The position numbers and the translations under genes were made by a program. DNA of 64,000 nucleotides, taken from contig JANWUS010000006.1 of assembly GCA_024958715.1 (NCBI GenBank), positions 62,001 through 126,000 on the forward strand. Direction: 5' to 3'. The notes below the pieces were generated by a model that worked only from the letters and a program-made list of their open reading frames with translations, did not search any database and had not been told where the DNA came from. Of the stretch, positions 9,382 to 17,767 are shown one piece after another; positions within the stretch are counted from its first letter, which is position 1; every line of letters starts with the position of its first letter. Origin of the DNA: Cyanobium sp. FGCU52 (GTDB lineage Bacteria > Cyanobacteriota > Cyanobacteriia > PCC-6307 > Cyanobiaceae).

Positions 9382-9563
9382 GCGCCGATCCCTCCGGCAC
9401 GCCCCCCCCGAGCGGCGAGAACGCCGGCTTCGTGAAGCTGGCGATGCGCAACATGGTGCGCAAGGGGCGGCAGAGCCTGGTTCATTTCGGCCTCACCGCC
9501 CTGGGGCTCACCGGTTTTCTGGTGCTGATCGCCTGGCTCGGCCGGCCCCAGCTCCCCCACTGA
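9378..9563 (+). CDS. DUF3285 family single-pass membrane protein
   Basis: A 61-residue protein: a Pro/Ser-rich soluble start, the basic [17 protein letters not shown] block (about 20-35), and one C-terminal hydrophobic helix ([21 protein letters not shown]). This matches DUF3285, a small cyanobacterial family consistently found between prfB and ybeY. Its function is unknown. The start overlaps the prfB stop as ATGA, so it is probably translated from the prfB message. Confidence 0.82.
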   Translation: MSADPSGTPPPSGENAGFVKLAMRNMVRKGRQSLVHFGLTALGLTGFLVLIAWLGRPQLPH

Positions 9564-9593
9564 AGCGGGGCTCCTCCCCGCCCCGCCCTTGGC

Positions 9594-10145
9594 ATGAAAC
9601 CTCCGACCCTCGACCTGGCCTTCGCCGTGGGCGACGAGCTGCCGCCCGCCCTGTGCGCCCGGGCCGAGGGGCTCGCCGATCCGCTGGCGGGCGAGGCGCG
9701 CTGGGGGCGGACCCTGGCGCACTGGCTCCAGGAGCTGGCCGCCGAGCTGCCGGAGGGTCTGCGGGCCCCGGCCTACAGCCTGGGTCTCACCCTCACCGAC
9801 GACGCCACGATCGCCGAGCTCAACGCCGACTGGCGCCGGAAGCCCGGTCCCACCGACGTGCTGGCCTTCGCCGCCCTGGAGGAGGCGCCGCCGCTGCCAC
9901 CGGCACCTGACGGCGACGACGATCTGAATGCGGAACCGCTGGAGCTGGGAGACATCGTGATCTCCCTGGAAACGGCGACTCGGCAGGCGGAGGAGGCGGG
10001 TCTGAGCCTGGAGCAGGAGCTGCTGTTCCTCGCCAGCCATGGCCTGCTCCATCTGCTGGGCTGGGATCACCCCGACGACGCCGCCCTGGCGGCAATGCTG
10101 GAGCGGCAGGAACGGCTGCTCGCCGGAGAGGGTGACCGGGCTTAG
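9594..10145 (+). CDS. ybeY: Endoribonuclease YbeY (rRNA maturation / 16S 3' end)
   Basis: A 183-residue zinc-dependent RNase family protein. The metal motif appears as HGLLHLLGWDH (H-x3-H-x5-H) near residues 149-159, preceded by the family segments LTDDATIAELNADWR, KPTDVLAF-like PGPTDVLAFA, and GDIVISLETA. YbeY takes part in 16S rRNA 3' maturation and ribosome quality control. The N-terminal ~50 residues before the conserved core are longer than in E. coli, as is common in cyanobacteria. It lies in line with prfB and dgkA. Confidence 0.92.
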   Translation: MKPPTLDLAFAVGDELPPALCARAEGLADPLAGEARWGRTLAHWLQELAAELPEGLRAPAYSLGLTLTDDATIAELNADWRRKPGPTDVLAFAALEEAPPLPPAPDGDDDLNAEPLELGDIVISLETATRQAEEAGLSLEQELLFLASHGLLHLLGWDHPDDAALAAMLERQERLLAGEGDRA

Positions 10146-10176
10146 GGTGCGTCAGCTCCGACCCCCGGTCGGCCCG

Positions 10177-10671
10177 ATGTCCATGCTCCTCCCCCAGGAC
10201 TCCTCCGAAGGCAGCGCGACGCCGCTGCGCCTTCCGCGGCAGGAACGGGCCCCGGCCGCCGGCAGGAGCGAGAGCCGCAGCCGCCGCCTGGGGGCCTGGC
10301 AGGTGGCGGGCGACCTGCCGGCCAGCTTCCGCTACGCCGCCCAGGGTCTGGCCTACGGCTTCCTGAGCCAGCGCAACTTCCGCATCCACGTGATCACCGG
10401 CGCGGTGGTGTTCGGCATGGGGCTGTGGCTGGGCCTCAGCACCGACCGGCTGGCGGTGCTTGTGCTCACCGTGGCGGCCGTGCTGGTGCTGGAGCTGCTG
10501 AACACCGCCACCGAGGCGGTCGTCGATCTGGCGATCGGTCGCCGCTTCCACCCCCTGGCCCGCATCGCCAAGGACTGCGCCGCCGCCGCGGTGCTGGTGG
10601 CGGCCCTGTCGTCGCTGCTGATCGCCGGCCTTCTGCTGGTGCCGCCGCTGCTGAACCGGCTGGGGCACTGA
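10177..10671 (+). CDS. dgkA: Diacylglycerol kinase, prokaryotic type
   Basis: A 164-residue protein with a soluble N-terminal stretch of about 45 residues and then the DgkA core: YAAQGLAYGFLSQRNFRIH, three membrane helices, and the signature ELLNTATEAVVDLAIG followed by ARIAKDCAAAAVL, which carries the catalytic Glu/Asn and metal-binding Glu. It phosphorylates diacylglycerol or undecaprenol at the membrane. ATG 10177 was selected because upstream in-frame sequence lies inside ybeY. It is 31 bases after ybeY. Confidence 0.9.
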   Translation: MSMLLPQDSSEGSATPLRLPRQERAPAAGRSESRSRRLGAWQVAGDLPASFRYAAQGLAYGFLSQRNFRIHVITGAVVFGMGLWLGLSTDRLAVLVLTVAAVLVLELLNTATEAVVDLAIGRRFHPLARIAKDCAAAAVLVAALSSLLIAGLLLVPPLLNRLGH

Positions 10672-10769
10672 ATCTGAAGGGGGGCACTGGGCCGGCCGGT
10701 CGTCCACCCCGCAAGGCGGGGGGGCTCCAGCCTTGAATGGCCCCAGCCTCCCGCGGCCGCCGGCGCCCC

Positions 10770-11372
10770 ATGTTCCTGGTTCTCGACAACTACGACAGCT
10801 TCACCTTCAACCTGGTCCAGTACCTGGGAGAGCTGGCGGCCGACCATCCGCTGGCCGCGGACCTGCGGGTGGAGCGCAACGATGCCCTCACCCTCGACCA
10901 GATCCGGGATCTCGATCCGAAGGCGATTCTGATCTCCCCCGGCCCCGGCGATCCCGACCAGGCCGGGGTGTGCCTGGAGGTGCTGCGGGAGCTCGGACCC
11001 AGCGTGCCGATCCTGGGGGTGTGCCTGGGGCATCAGTGCCTCGCCCAGGTGTTCGGAGGCAAGGTGGTGCGGGCGAAGGAACTGATGCACGGCAAGACCT
11101 CGCCGGTGCACCACAGCGGCCAGGGGGTGTTCGCCGGCCTGCCCGATCCGCTCACTGCCACCCGCTATCACAGCCTGATCGCCGAGCGCGAGAGCCTGCC
11201 CGACTGCCTGGAGATCACGGCCTGGCTGGAGGACGGCACGATCATGGGTCTGCGCCACCGCGACCACCGCCACCTGCAGGGGGTGCAGTTCCACCCGGAG
11301 AGCGTGCTCACCCAGGACGGCCACCGGATGCTGGCGAACTTCCTGCGGGAAGCCGCCGCCCACCACTGCTAG
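10770..11372 (+). CDS. trpG: Glutamine amidotransferase of anthranilate / aminodeoxychorismate synthase
   Basis: A 200-residue class I glutamine amidotransferase. It begins [19 protein letters not shown], has the oxyanion motif [12 protein letters not shown], the nucleophile elbow [11 protein letters not shown] with catalytic Cys, and the His-Glu of QFHPESVLT. It supplies ammonia to the TrpE and/or PabB partner; many cyanobacteria use one protein for both tryptophan and folate, so trpG versus pabA cannot be settled here. The MFLVLD start at 10770 fits the family; an upstream ATG at 10737 adds basic residues only. A hairpin (10707-10721, CCCCGC/GCGGGG) precedes it. Confidence 0.9.
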   Translation: MFLVLDNYDSFTFNLVQYLGELAADHPLAADLRVERNDALTLDQIRDLDPKAILISPGPGDPDQAGVCLEVLRELGPSVPILGVCLGHQCLAQVFGGKVVRAKELMHGKTSPVHHSGQGVFAGLPDPLTATRYHSLIAERESLPDCLEITAWLEDGTIMGLRHRDHRHLQGVQFHPESVLTQDGHRMLANFLREAAAHHC

Positions 11373-11412
11373 CTTCGCGCCACAGTCCCGGGCCGGAGCC
11401 CGCCGCGATTCC

Positions 11413-12153
11413 ATGGCCCTCGCCGCCCGTTCCGCCCTGGCTCTGGCCACCACCACGGCCCTGCTCACGGTGCTGCCCACCGCCGTGCCCCCCGGCCGGG
11501 CTCAGGGGGGCGGCGTCACGATCACCAGCTACGGCCACAGCGCCCTGCTGATCCAGGGGGGCGGCGCCCGGGTGCTGCTGAATCCGTTCCGGGCCGTGGG
11601 CTGCGCCGCCGGCCTGGCGGAGCCGCGGGTGAGCGCCGATGTGATCCTGGCCAGCAGCACGCTGCGCGATGAAGGTGCCGATGTGGCCAGCGGCCGCATG
11701 CTGGTGAAGCCCGGCTCCTATCGGGTGGCGGGGCTCCAGATCGAAGGCATCGCCGCCCCGCACGACCGGGTGGGCGGCAAGCGGTTCGGCCTCTCCACCC
11801 TCTGGCGCTGGAAGCAGGGGGGCCTCGACTTCGCCCATCTCGGCGGCACCGCCGGGCGGATCAGCCCCTCCGACAAGGTGCTGCTGGGACGCCCGGACGT
11901 GCTGATCATCGGCGTCGGCGGCGGGGCCAAGGTGTACACCGGCAAAGAGGCGGCCGAAGTGGTGCGCGAGCTCCAGCCCCGCCGGGTGATTCCGGTGCAA
12001 TACCGCAGCGCACCCCCCAGCGAAGGCTGCGACGTGGGCTCCGCCGAGCCCTTCCTGCAGGCGATGGCGGGCACCACGGTGCGGCGCAGTGGCCGCAGCC
12101 TCTCGCTGGTGCCGCCCCTGGGCGACTCCATGGTGATCGAACTGATGCGCTGA
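11413..12153 (+). CDS. Secreted UlaG-like metallo-beta-lactamase-fold protein with degenerate metal site
   Basis: A 246-residue protein with a signal peptide (residues 1-30, cleavage near GRA). The fold is that of the UlaG/L-ascorbate-lactonase branch: ITSYGHSALLIQGGGARVLLNPF at the start, then strand-loop elements in the right order. The HxHxDH metal motif is replaced by ASSTLRDEG (80-88), the Asp of HxGD by Gly in AHLGG (141-145), and the last His by Gln in PVQYRS (194-199); only His117 of APHD is evident. It is probably not a conventional metal hydrolase. The function is unknown. Confidence 0.72.
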   Translation: MALAARSALALATTTALLTVLPTAVPPGRAQGGGVTITSYGHSALLIQGGGARVLLNPFRAVGCAAGLAEPRVSADVILASSTLRDEGADVASGRMLVKPGSYRVAGLQIEGIAAPHDRVGGKRFGLSTLWRWKQGGLDFAHLGGTAGRISPSDKVLLGRPDVLIIGVGGGAKVYTGKEAAEVVRELQPRRVIPVQYRSAPPSEGCDVGSAEPFLQAMAGTTVRRSGRSLSLVPPLGDSMVIELMR

Positions 12154-12182
12154 GGTCAGCGTCCGCTCTCCGCAGACGGCCC

Positions 12183-13328
12183 TCAGGAGTCGATCAGCCG
12201 GTAGGCCTCCCAGAAGCGCTCCATCTGCTCCTGGATGCCGAGGCTCACCCGCAGGCTGCCGTCGATCTGGGGCTTGCCGGCCATCGAACGCACCAGGATG
12301 CCGGCCGCCCGCAGCTCCCGCTCCACCTCGGCCACCGGCCGCCGCGGCCAGAGCAGCAGGTAGTTGCCGCCGGCCACGTGGTGCTCCACTCCGGCCGCCC
12401 GCAACCGGGCCACCAACCAGTTGCGGGCTCGGAGAACCTCGGCCACATAGGCGTCGATGTAGGGCTGATCGGCCAGGGCGGCACGGGCGGCGGTGACGGC
12501 GAAGCTGTTGACGTCGTAGGGGCCGGTGACCCGGCTCACCCGATCCACCAGGGGAGCGGCGCCGAGGGCGAAGCCGATCCGCAGGCCGGCGATGCCGGCG
12601 GTCTTGGAGAGGGAGCGCAGCACCAGCAGGTTGGGATGGCGGGCGAAAGGATCGCCGCCGGTGGCGGCGGCCTCCGCCAGCAGCACCGGCAGCACGCTGT
12701 CGCCGGTGAAGGCCTCGTAGAGCTCATCCACCACCACCAGGGTGCGGGGCGCCGCCGCCGCCAGGGCGAGCACGTCAGCCGCCGCCAGGCGGGTGCCGGT
12801 GGGGTTGTTGGGATTGCAGAGCAGCAGCAGCCGCGGCACGCCGCCGCTGGCATCGGGGGCCAGGGCGGCGCGGATCTCTTCCAGCGGGAAGGCGAAGCCG
12901 GGCAGGCGGTGGGGCAGCGCCTCGATCGTCATCCCCTGCATGCAGGCGCAGGGGGCGTAGTAGCCGAAGGTGGGCGAGGTGGTGAGCAGCCGATCACCCG
13001 CGGCCCCGTAGGCCTGGAACACCGCATGGATGGCCGCGTCCACACCGTTGAACACCCCGATGTGTCCGGGCGTGAGGCCGGCTCCGCCGGGGGTGCCGGG
13101 CGCCTGGAGCGCCGCGATCACCTCCTCCCGCAGGCCGTCGTACTCCGGGTAGATGGCGTAGTGATCGGCGGGGATGGCCCGGATCGCCTCCACCACCTTC
13201 GGGCTGGGCCCGACGGTGTTCTCGTTGAAGTCGAGCCGCAGCAGCCCTCGCCGCCCCTCGAGCGGGGCGCTGTACGCCTGCAGACCCTCCACCTCGGGGC
13301 GGGCCGGGGGAACACCGGATCGATCCAT
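12183..13328 (-). CDS. hisC: Histidinol-phosphate aminotransferase-like PLP enzyme
   Basis: A 381-residue class I/II aminotransferase. HisC-type motifs are LDFNENTVGPSPKVVEAI (substrate loop), FNGVDAAIHAVFQAYG, TTSPTFGYYAP, CNPNNPTGTRL (cofactor Asn), VVDELYEAF (Asp/Tyr to the pyridine ring) and RSLSKTAGIAGLRIG with the Schiff-base Lys. It would convert imidazole-acetol phosphate to histidinol phosphate, although related cyanobacterial paralogues may act on other amino acids. The ATG at 13328 starts the conserved protein; the longer frame upstream lies within argS. Confidence 0.85.
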   Translation of the reverse strand: MDRSGVPPARPEVEGLQAYSAPLEGRRGLLRLDFNENTVGPSPKVVEAIRAIPADHYAIYPEYDGLREEVIAALQAPGTPGGAGLTPGHIGVFNGVDAAIHAVFQAYGAAGDRLLTTSPTFGYYAPCACMQGMTIEALPHRLPGFAFPLEEIRAALAPDASGGVPRLLLLCNPNNPTGTRLAAADVLALAAAAPRTLVVVDELYEAFTGDSVLPVLLAEAAATGGDPFARHPNLLVLRSLSKTAGIAGLRIGFALGAAPLVDRVSRVTGPYDVNSFAVTAARAALADQPYIDAYVAEVLRARNWLVARLRAAGVEHHVAGGNYLLLWPRRPVAEVERELRAAGILVRSMAGKPQIDGSLRVSLGIQEQMERFWEAYRLIDS

Positions 13329-13351
13329 GCCCCGACCGTAGGTGGGGGCGG

Positions 13352-15217
13352 TTACATCCGCTCCAGCGTCTCGATTCCCAGCAGCCCCAGGCCCAGCTTC
13401 AGGGTGTCGGCGGTGAGGCGGCAGAGGGCGAGGCGCGAGCCGCGCGAAGGCTCCTCGGCCTTCAGCACCGGCACCTGGTCGTAGAAGCGGTTGAACACCT
13501 GGCTGAGTTCGAAGAGGTAGGAGCAGAGGCGATTGGGCAGCAGGTCGGCCTCCACCTCGGCCACCACCGCATCGAACTTCAGCAGCTCCCGCACCAGGGC
13601 CCATTCCTGGGGCTCCGTGAAGGCCAGCGGATCGGGGAAGGCAGCGGCGGCCTCGCTGGTGGCGCCATCACCCGAGGAAGCGCCCCCGAGCTCCCCGCCC
13701 TTGCGGGCGATGCCAGCGATGCGCACCACCGCATAGAGCAGGTAAGGCGCGGTGTTCCCCTGCAGCGCCAGCATGCGGTCGAAGCTGAACTGGTAATTGG
13801 TGATCCGGTTCTGGCTGAGGTCGGCGTACTTCACCGCCGCCAGGCCCACGGTGGTGGCCACCTGCCGGATGAACGCCTCGTCTTCGGTGCGCTCCTCCTC
13901 CGCCAGCCGGCGGCGCAGGTCGGCCTCGCAGCGCTCCACCGCCTCGTCGAGCAGATCCCTGAGCCGAACGGTGTCGCCGGCGCGGGTCTTGAGCTTCTTG
14001 CCATCCTCACCCTGCACCAGGCCGAAGGGCACGTGCTCGAGACTCGCCCCGGCGGGGAGCCAGCCGGCCCGGCGGGCCACCTGGAACACGCCGGCGAAAT
14101 GATTCGCCTGGCCGGCATCGGTCACGTAGATCACCCGCCGGGCACCGTCGCCTTCGGGGGGCGCCGCCAGCCGGTAGCGGATCGCCGCCAGGTCGGTGGT
14201 GGCGTAGTTGAAGCCGCCGTCGCTCTTCTGCACGATCACCGGCAGGGGCGCCCCCTCCTTGCCGCTCACCCCCTCGAGAAACACGCACTTCGCCCCCTGG
14301 TCCACCACCAGCAGCCCGGCGGCCTCCAGATCGGCCACCACCGCCTCCAGATAGGGGTTGTAGAACGATTCACCCCGCTCGCTCAGGGAAATGGCGAGCC
14401 GGTCGTAGATCTTCTGGAACTCCCGCCGCGACTGGTCGCACAGCAGCCCCCACGCCTTCAGCGACACCGGATCGCCGCCCTGCAGCTTCACCACCTCCTC
14501 GCGCGCGGTGGCCTGAAAGGCCGCGTCGTCGTCGAAGCGTTTCTTCGCCTCGCGGTAGAAGGCCACAAGATCACCGAGATCCACCGCATCGGCCGTGGTG
14601 AGAGCCTCGGGCGCCACCTGCTTGAGGTGGGTGATCAGCATGCCGAACTGGGTGCCCCAGTCGCCCACGTGGTTGAGCCGCAGCACCGGATGGCCGCGGA
14701 ACTCCAGCACCCGCGCCAGGGCGTCGCCGATGATCGTGGAGCGCAGGTGCCCCACGTGCATCTCCTTGGCGATGTTGGGGCTGGAGAAGTCCACGATCAC
14801 CGGAGCCGCAGCGCCCACACCGCCGCCGCCCTGCGTCTCTTCCGCCACCGAGGGAACCCCGAGGCGCGGATCCCCCAGGCGCGCGCGCACCTCCGCCGCC
14901 AGCAGCTCCGGACGGAGCGTGAGGTTGAGGAAGCCCGGGCCGGCGATCACCGGCTCCTGGCAGAGCTCTGCGAAGCCCGGCTCAGCCGCCAGCTGCGCCA
15001 CGATCGCCTCGGCGATCTTGCGCGGCGGCAGGCCCAGGGTGCGGGCCAGGCCCAGGGCGCCATTGGCCTGGAAGTCGCCGAACTCCGGCTTGCTGGCGGG
15101 CGCCAACTGGGGATCGAGGGGTGACCCGGCCTCCCGCGCGGCGGCCGCCGCCTGCGGAAACGCCCGCTCCAGGGCCGCGCGCAGCTGACGGTCGAGGGCG
15201 TGGGCGAGGCGGAGCAT
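13352..15217 (-). CDS. argS: Arginyl-tRNA synthetase
   Basis: A 621-residue class I aminoacyl-tRNA synthetase. The N-terminal Add-1 domain ([19 protein letters not shown]) is followed by the HIGH-box variant [12 protein letters not shown], the ArgRS segment [15 protein letters not shown], the KMSKS-region variant [13 protein letters not shown] and the anticodon-binding C-terminal domain ending LGIETLERM. Length and order match bacterial ArgRS. The ATG at 15217 begins [12 protein letters not shown], typical for the family. It is in line with the upstream hisC-like gene, 23 bases apart. Confidence 0.95.
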   Translation of the reverse strand: MLRLAHALDRQLRAALERAFPQAAAAAREAGSPLDPQLAPASKPEFGDFQANGALGLARTLGLPPRKIAEAIVAQLAAEPGFAELCQEPVIAGPGFLNLTLRPELLAAEVRARLGDPRLGVPSVAEETQGGGGVGAAAPVIVDFSSPNIAKEMHVGHLRSTIIGDALARVLEFRGHPVLRLNHVGDWGTQFGMLITHLKQVAPEALTTADAVDLGDLVAFYREAKKRFDDDAAFQATAREEVVKLQGGDPVSLKAWGLLCDQSRREFQKIYDRLAISLSERGESFYNPYLEAVVADLEAAGLLVVDQGAKCVFLEGVSGKEGAPLPVIVQKSDGGFNYATTDLAAIRYRLAAPPEGDGARRVIYVTDAGQANHFAGVFQVARRAGWLPAGASLEHVPFGLVQGEDGKKLKTRAGDTVRLRDLLDEAVERCEADLRRRLAEEERTEDEAFIRQVATTVGLAAVKYADLSQNRITNYQFSFDRMLALQGNTAPYLLYAVVRIAGIARKGGELGGASSGDGATSEAAAAFPDPLAFTEPQEWALVRELLKFDAVVAEVEADLLPNRLCSYLFELSQVFNRFYDQVPVLKAEEPSRGSRLALCRLTADTLKLGLGLLGIETLERM

Positions 15218-15377
15218 GGGGCGGGGAGGGGGTGAACCGATCGGGTGCCTGCGGCGCAGGCACAACCCCGATCATCCCCCGCAGCCTGAAAGCGGGGCCC
15301 GGCGGAGCGGCGCGGCCCCCGGTCGGCTTCGATGGGAGCCGTCGGGGCATGCCGGTCCCCGGGAGATCGCCGCCACG

Positions 15378-16550
15378 ATGGAGTTCGCGAACGTCGTCTT
15401 CTACGGACGGCTGGGGGAGCAGGCCCTGGCGATGTTCAACCTCGCCGGCGAACTGCCCCGCTGGCGCGGCGCCGCGGTGCTCGACTGTCCCGGTGGTCCG
15501 GGTTCGCTGTCAGCTCTCCTGCGCGGCGCCGGGATCGAGGCGACCGCCGTGGATCCGCTCTACGCCCTGGCGCCTGAGGAACTGGAGCGGCGGGCCCTGG
15601 CGGATCTCGATCTCACCATGGCCACCCAGGCCGGCAGCGGCGATCTGCGCCCCGATTTCGATCTCGACGCCTGCCGGCAGGAGCATCTGCGGGCGCTGGA
15701 GGCGTTCCTGGCCGACCGACGGGCTCACCCCGGGCGCTACCGGGCCGCCTCCCTGCCGGATCTCCCCTTCACCGATCGCAGCTTCGATCTGGTGCTCTGC
15801 GGCCATTTGCTGTTCTCCTACGCCCCGCGCGCGGACGGCGGCCTGATGGCCGGCGCGGGGCTGGATCTGCACTGGCACCGCCAGGCCCTGGCGGAGCTGT
15901 GCCGGGTGAGCCGGCGGGAGGTGCGCCTCTATCCCGCCCACACGATCGACCTCCAGGCCCGCCGCCATCCCTACGCCGCCGCCCTGCTGGCGGCTCTGCC
16001 GCCGGGCTGGCAGGGCCGCTTCACCGCCAGCACCTACGACCAGGGTCACCAGGGCTGCACCGACGGGCTGCGGCTGGAGCGGTGCGATGACGAAGACGCG
16101 ATCCCCAGCTCCTGCTCCATGCCGGCCACCACCACATCGGCCACCAACTGGATGCGGAAGCGGCAGTGCTGGGTGGCGCTCACATCGAAGCGGCCGTGCT
16201 CCCAGTACTTGTTGCTGCCGGCGCCGCCGCCGCAGAGACCGAAGTACTCGCAGCTGCGGCGGCACAGCTCCACGCCGGCCGCGATCTCTTCCTGCACCCT
16301 CCGGAACTTCTCCGTGGCGGCCAGCTGCTCGAGGCTGTGCTGGCGCACGTTGCCGAAGCTGAAGTCGCCGTACTCCGGCGTCGACACCGAGAGGAGCTCG
16401 GGATCGAAGGTGGAGACGTTGCCGTGCACATCCACGTTGACGATCGCGAACGGTCGGTTCATGTCGGTGAAGCTCAGGCGATCGCCGCTGCAGGCCAGGC
16501 TGGTGACACCATCGAACTCACGGATCCGCAGACCATCCGGATCGGCCTGA
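15378..16550 (+). CDS. Class I SAM-dependent methyltransferase-like protein with antisense run-on C-terminus
   Basis: The first ~240 residues form a Rossmann methyltransferase: motif I in AAVLDCPGGPGSLSALLR, an acidic residue ending strand 2 in ATAVDPLY, and the motif IV region PFTDRSFDLVLCGHLLFSYAP. The substrate is unknown. After about residue 240 (LRLERCDDEDA) the frame runs on for roughly 150 residues of low-complexity Ser/Arg/Thr-rich sequence that is antisense to grrM, ending at 16550. Either a stop was lost, or a one-base change hides the natural end near 16090. Only the N-terminal domain is convincing. Confidence 0.65.
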   Translation: MEFANVVFYGRLGEQALAMFNLAGELPRWRGAAVLDCPGGPGSLSALLRGAGIEATAVDPLYALAPEELERRALADLDLTMATQAGSGDLRPDFDLDACRQEHLRALEAFLADRRAHPGRYRAASLPDLPFTDRSFDLVLCGHLLFSYAPRADGGLMAGAGLDLHWHRQALAELCRVSRREVRLYPAHTIDLQARRHPYAAALLAALPPGWQGRFTASTYDQGHQGCTDGLRLERCDDEDAIPSSCSMPATTTSATNWMRKRQCWVALTSKRPCSQYLLLPAPPPQRPKYSQLRRHSSTPAAISSCTLRNFSVAASCSRLCWRTLPKLKSPYSGVDTERSSGSKVETLPCTSTLTIANGRFMSVKLRRSPLQARLVTPSNSRIRRPSGSA

Positions 16551-17263
16551 GCGCGCTGCCAGAACTCCCCGAGGAAGGCGCGGTAGCGGGCCTCCAGCGC
16601 CAACCGTTCGCCCCCGTCGGCCTGGAGACTGGAGCGGGCGTTGCTGCCCTCGGTTTCCTCCATGTTGAAGCCCACATCGCGAATGCCGTTCCCAAGGAAG
16701 AAGTCGGCCATGGCGGCGGCGTGATCGAGAGCCTCCGCCGTGAGCACGCAGATCACCTGGAAGGGGATGCCACGCTGCTGCAGCCAGCTGATGCCGCGCA
16801 TCACCGCCGCGTGGGTGGGCCGCCCGGTGCGGGTGAGCCGGTGGGCGTCGTGCAGGAACGCCGGCCCGTCCATGCTCACGCCCACGTGGATGCCGTTGCG
16901 CTCGAAGCAGTCGCACCAGGCCCCATCGATCGTGGTGGCGTTCGTCTGCAGCGACTGCACGATCGTGTGCGGCGGCAGGCCGCGCCGCTCCAGCAGGCGC
17001 CGGATGCGGTCGGTGGCTTCGTCGTAGAAGGCGATCGGCATCGTGAGCGGCTCGCCCGCATGCCAGAGCAGGGTGAAACCGCCCTCGAACCAGGGGCTCT
17101 GCAGCACCCGCTCCACCGCCGCCTCCAGCAGCTCGAACGAGAGCCGGCTGCGGTTGCCCCGATCGGGCAGGTAGCAGTAGTCGCAGTCCAGGTTGCAGAA
17201 GGGGGTGGGCTGGATCACCAGCAGCCGCACCGGCCCCGCCTGGAGGGTCCGCAGGTCGCTCAT
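16046..17263 (-). CDS. grrM: GrrM/OscB-family radical SAM/SPASM cyclophane-forming maturase
   Basis: A 405-residue radical SAM enzyme. The cluster motif CNLDCDYC (CxxxCxxC) sits near residue 23, LLWHAGEPL and SLQTNATTID follow, and the C-terminal SPASM cysteines appear in CRRSCEYFGLCGGGAGSNKYWEHG and QHCRF. GrrM enzymes install three-residue cyclophane crosslinks in GrrA-type precursors at aromatic-X-Asn motifs (established for the family). The gene follows grrA by 10 bases and precedes a convergent methyltransferase. Its last ~20 residues (Ser/Arg-rich) and the methyltransferase end overlap. Confidence 0.9.
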   Translation of the reverse strand: MSDLRTLQAGPVRLLVIQPTPFCNLDCDYCYLPDRGNRSRLSFELLEAAVERVLQSPWFEGGFTLLWHAGEPLTMPIAFYDEATDRIRRLLERRGLPPHTIVQSLQTNATTIDGAWCDCFERNGIHVGVSMDGPAFLHDAHRLTRTGRPTHAAVMRGISWLQQRGIPFQVICVLTAEALDHAAAMADFFLGNGIRDVGFNMEETEGSNARSSLQADGGERLALEARYRAFLGEFWQRAQADPDGLRIREFDGVTSLACSGDRLSFTDMNRPFAIVNVDVHGNVSTFDPELLSVSTPEYGDFSFGNVRQHSLEQLAATEKFRRVQEEIAAGVELCRRSCEYFGLCGGGAGSNKYWEHGRFDVSATQHCRFRIQLVADVVVAGMEQELGIASSSSHRSSRSPSVQPW

Positions 17264-17273
17264 GCCGCTGGGC

Positions 17274-17480
17274 TCACCAGTGGTTGCGGAAGCCGCCACC
17301 ACCACCGTTGCGCCAGGCGGCGCCACCACCACCGTTCCGCCAGCCCCCGCCATTGCGGAAGCCGCCGTTCGCGAAGCCGCCATTGCGGAAGCCTCCGTTG
17401 TAGAAGCCGCCGTTACGGAAACCGCCGTTGTAGAAGCCTCCATTGTGGAAGCCGCCGTTTCCCCAGCCGATGCCGGGGCC
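17274..17480 (-). repeat. NGGF-type pentapeptide repeat tract in grrA
   Basis: The DNA encoding residues 77-144 is a degenerate 15-base tandem repeat coding for NGGF plus a variable residue (His, Tyr, Arg or Ala), about seven regular units followed by looser NGGGW-type units. The strict GGxF period changes to Trp-containing units near the C-terminus, so the crosslink ring may vary along the peptide. Confidence 0.9.
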
Positions 17481-17708
17481 GTTCACGAAGGTGTAGGCCA
17501 GCTGGTCATCGGCAGCGGGCCTCTCCGCTTCGCCAGCGGGCTGCCGGTCGCGCACGGCCTCCTGGATGCGCTGCAGGCGTGCCTCCAGGCCTGGCGCCTC
17601 GGCGGTGGGCCCAGGGGCCGGGAGCATCGCCAGCGCCGCCGCCCCCTCCGGGGGCAGGGCCAGCAGCAGCAGCAGACCGAGCAGGGGAGGGCGGGACAGG
17701 AAGGCCAT
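17274..17708 (-). CDS. grrA: GrrA/OscA1-family RiPP precursor, glycine-rich repeat
   Basis: A 144-residue precursor: an N-terminal signal-like hydrophobic stretch (about 1-28), a Pro/Glu-rich spacer with a helical segment (41-56), then a Gly/Asn-rich core from about residue 77 to the end. The core holds eleven aromatic-X-Asn motifs (WGN, FHN, FYN, FRN, FYN, FRN, FAN, FRN, WRN, WRN, FRN) spaced by Gly-Gly, the substrate pattern of GrrM cyclophane synthases. It is predicted to be exported and crosslinked. It lies between grrP and grrM in one orientation. Confidence 0.9.
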   Translation of the reverse strand: MAFLSRPPLLGLLLLLALPPEGAAALAMLPAPGPTAEAPGLEARLQRIQEAVRDRQPAGEAERPAADDQLAYTFVNGPGIGWGNGGFHNGGFYNGGFRNGGFYNGGFRNGGFANGGFRNGGGWRNGGGGAAWRNGGGGGFRNHW

Positions 17709-17767
17709 CGGTGCGGTCCGGGGTTGGGAGGGAACGGGGAGCAGAGGGGCGGAGGGAATCGCGGGCT

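Noticed and set aside
10707..10721. CCCCGC/GCGGGG hairpin before trpG as a terminator
   Set aside because: The stem is good but is followed by GGCTCCAG, not a T run; it may be a structural element only.
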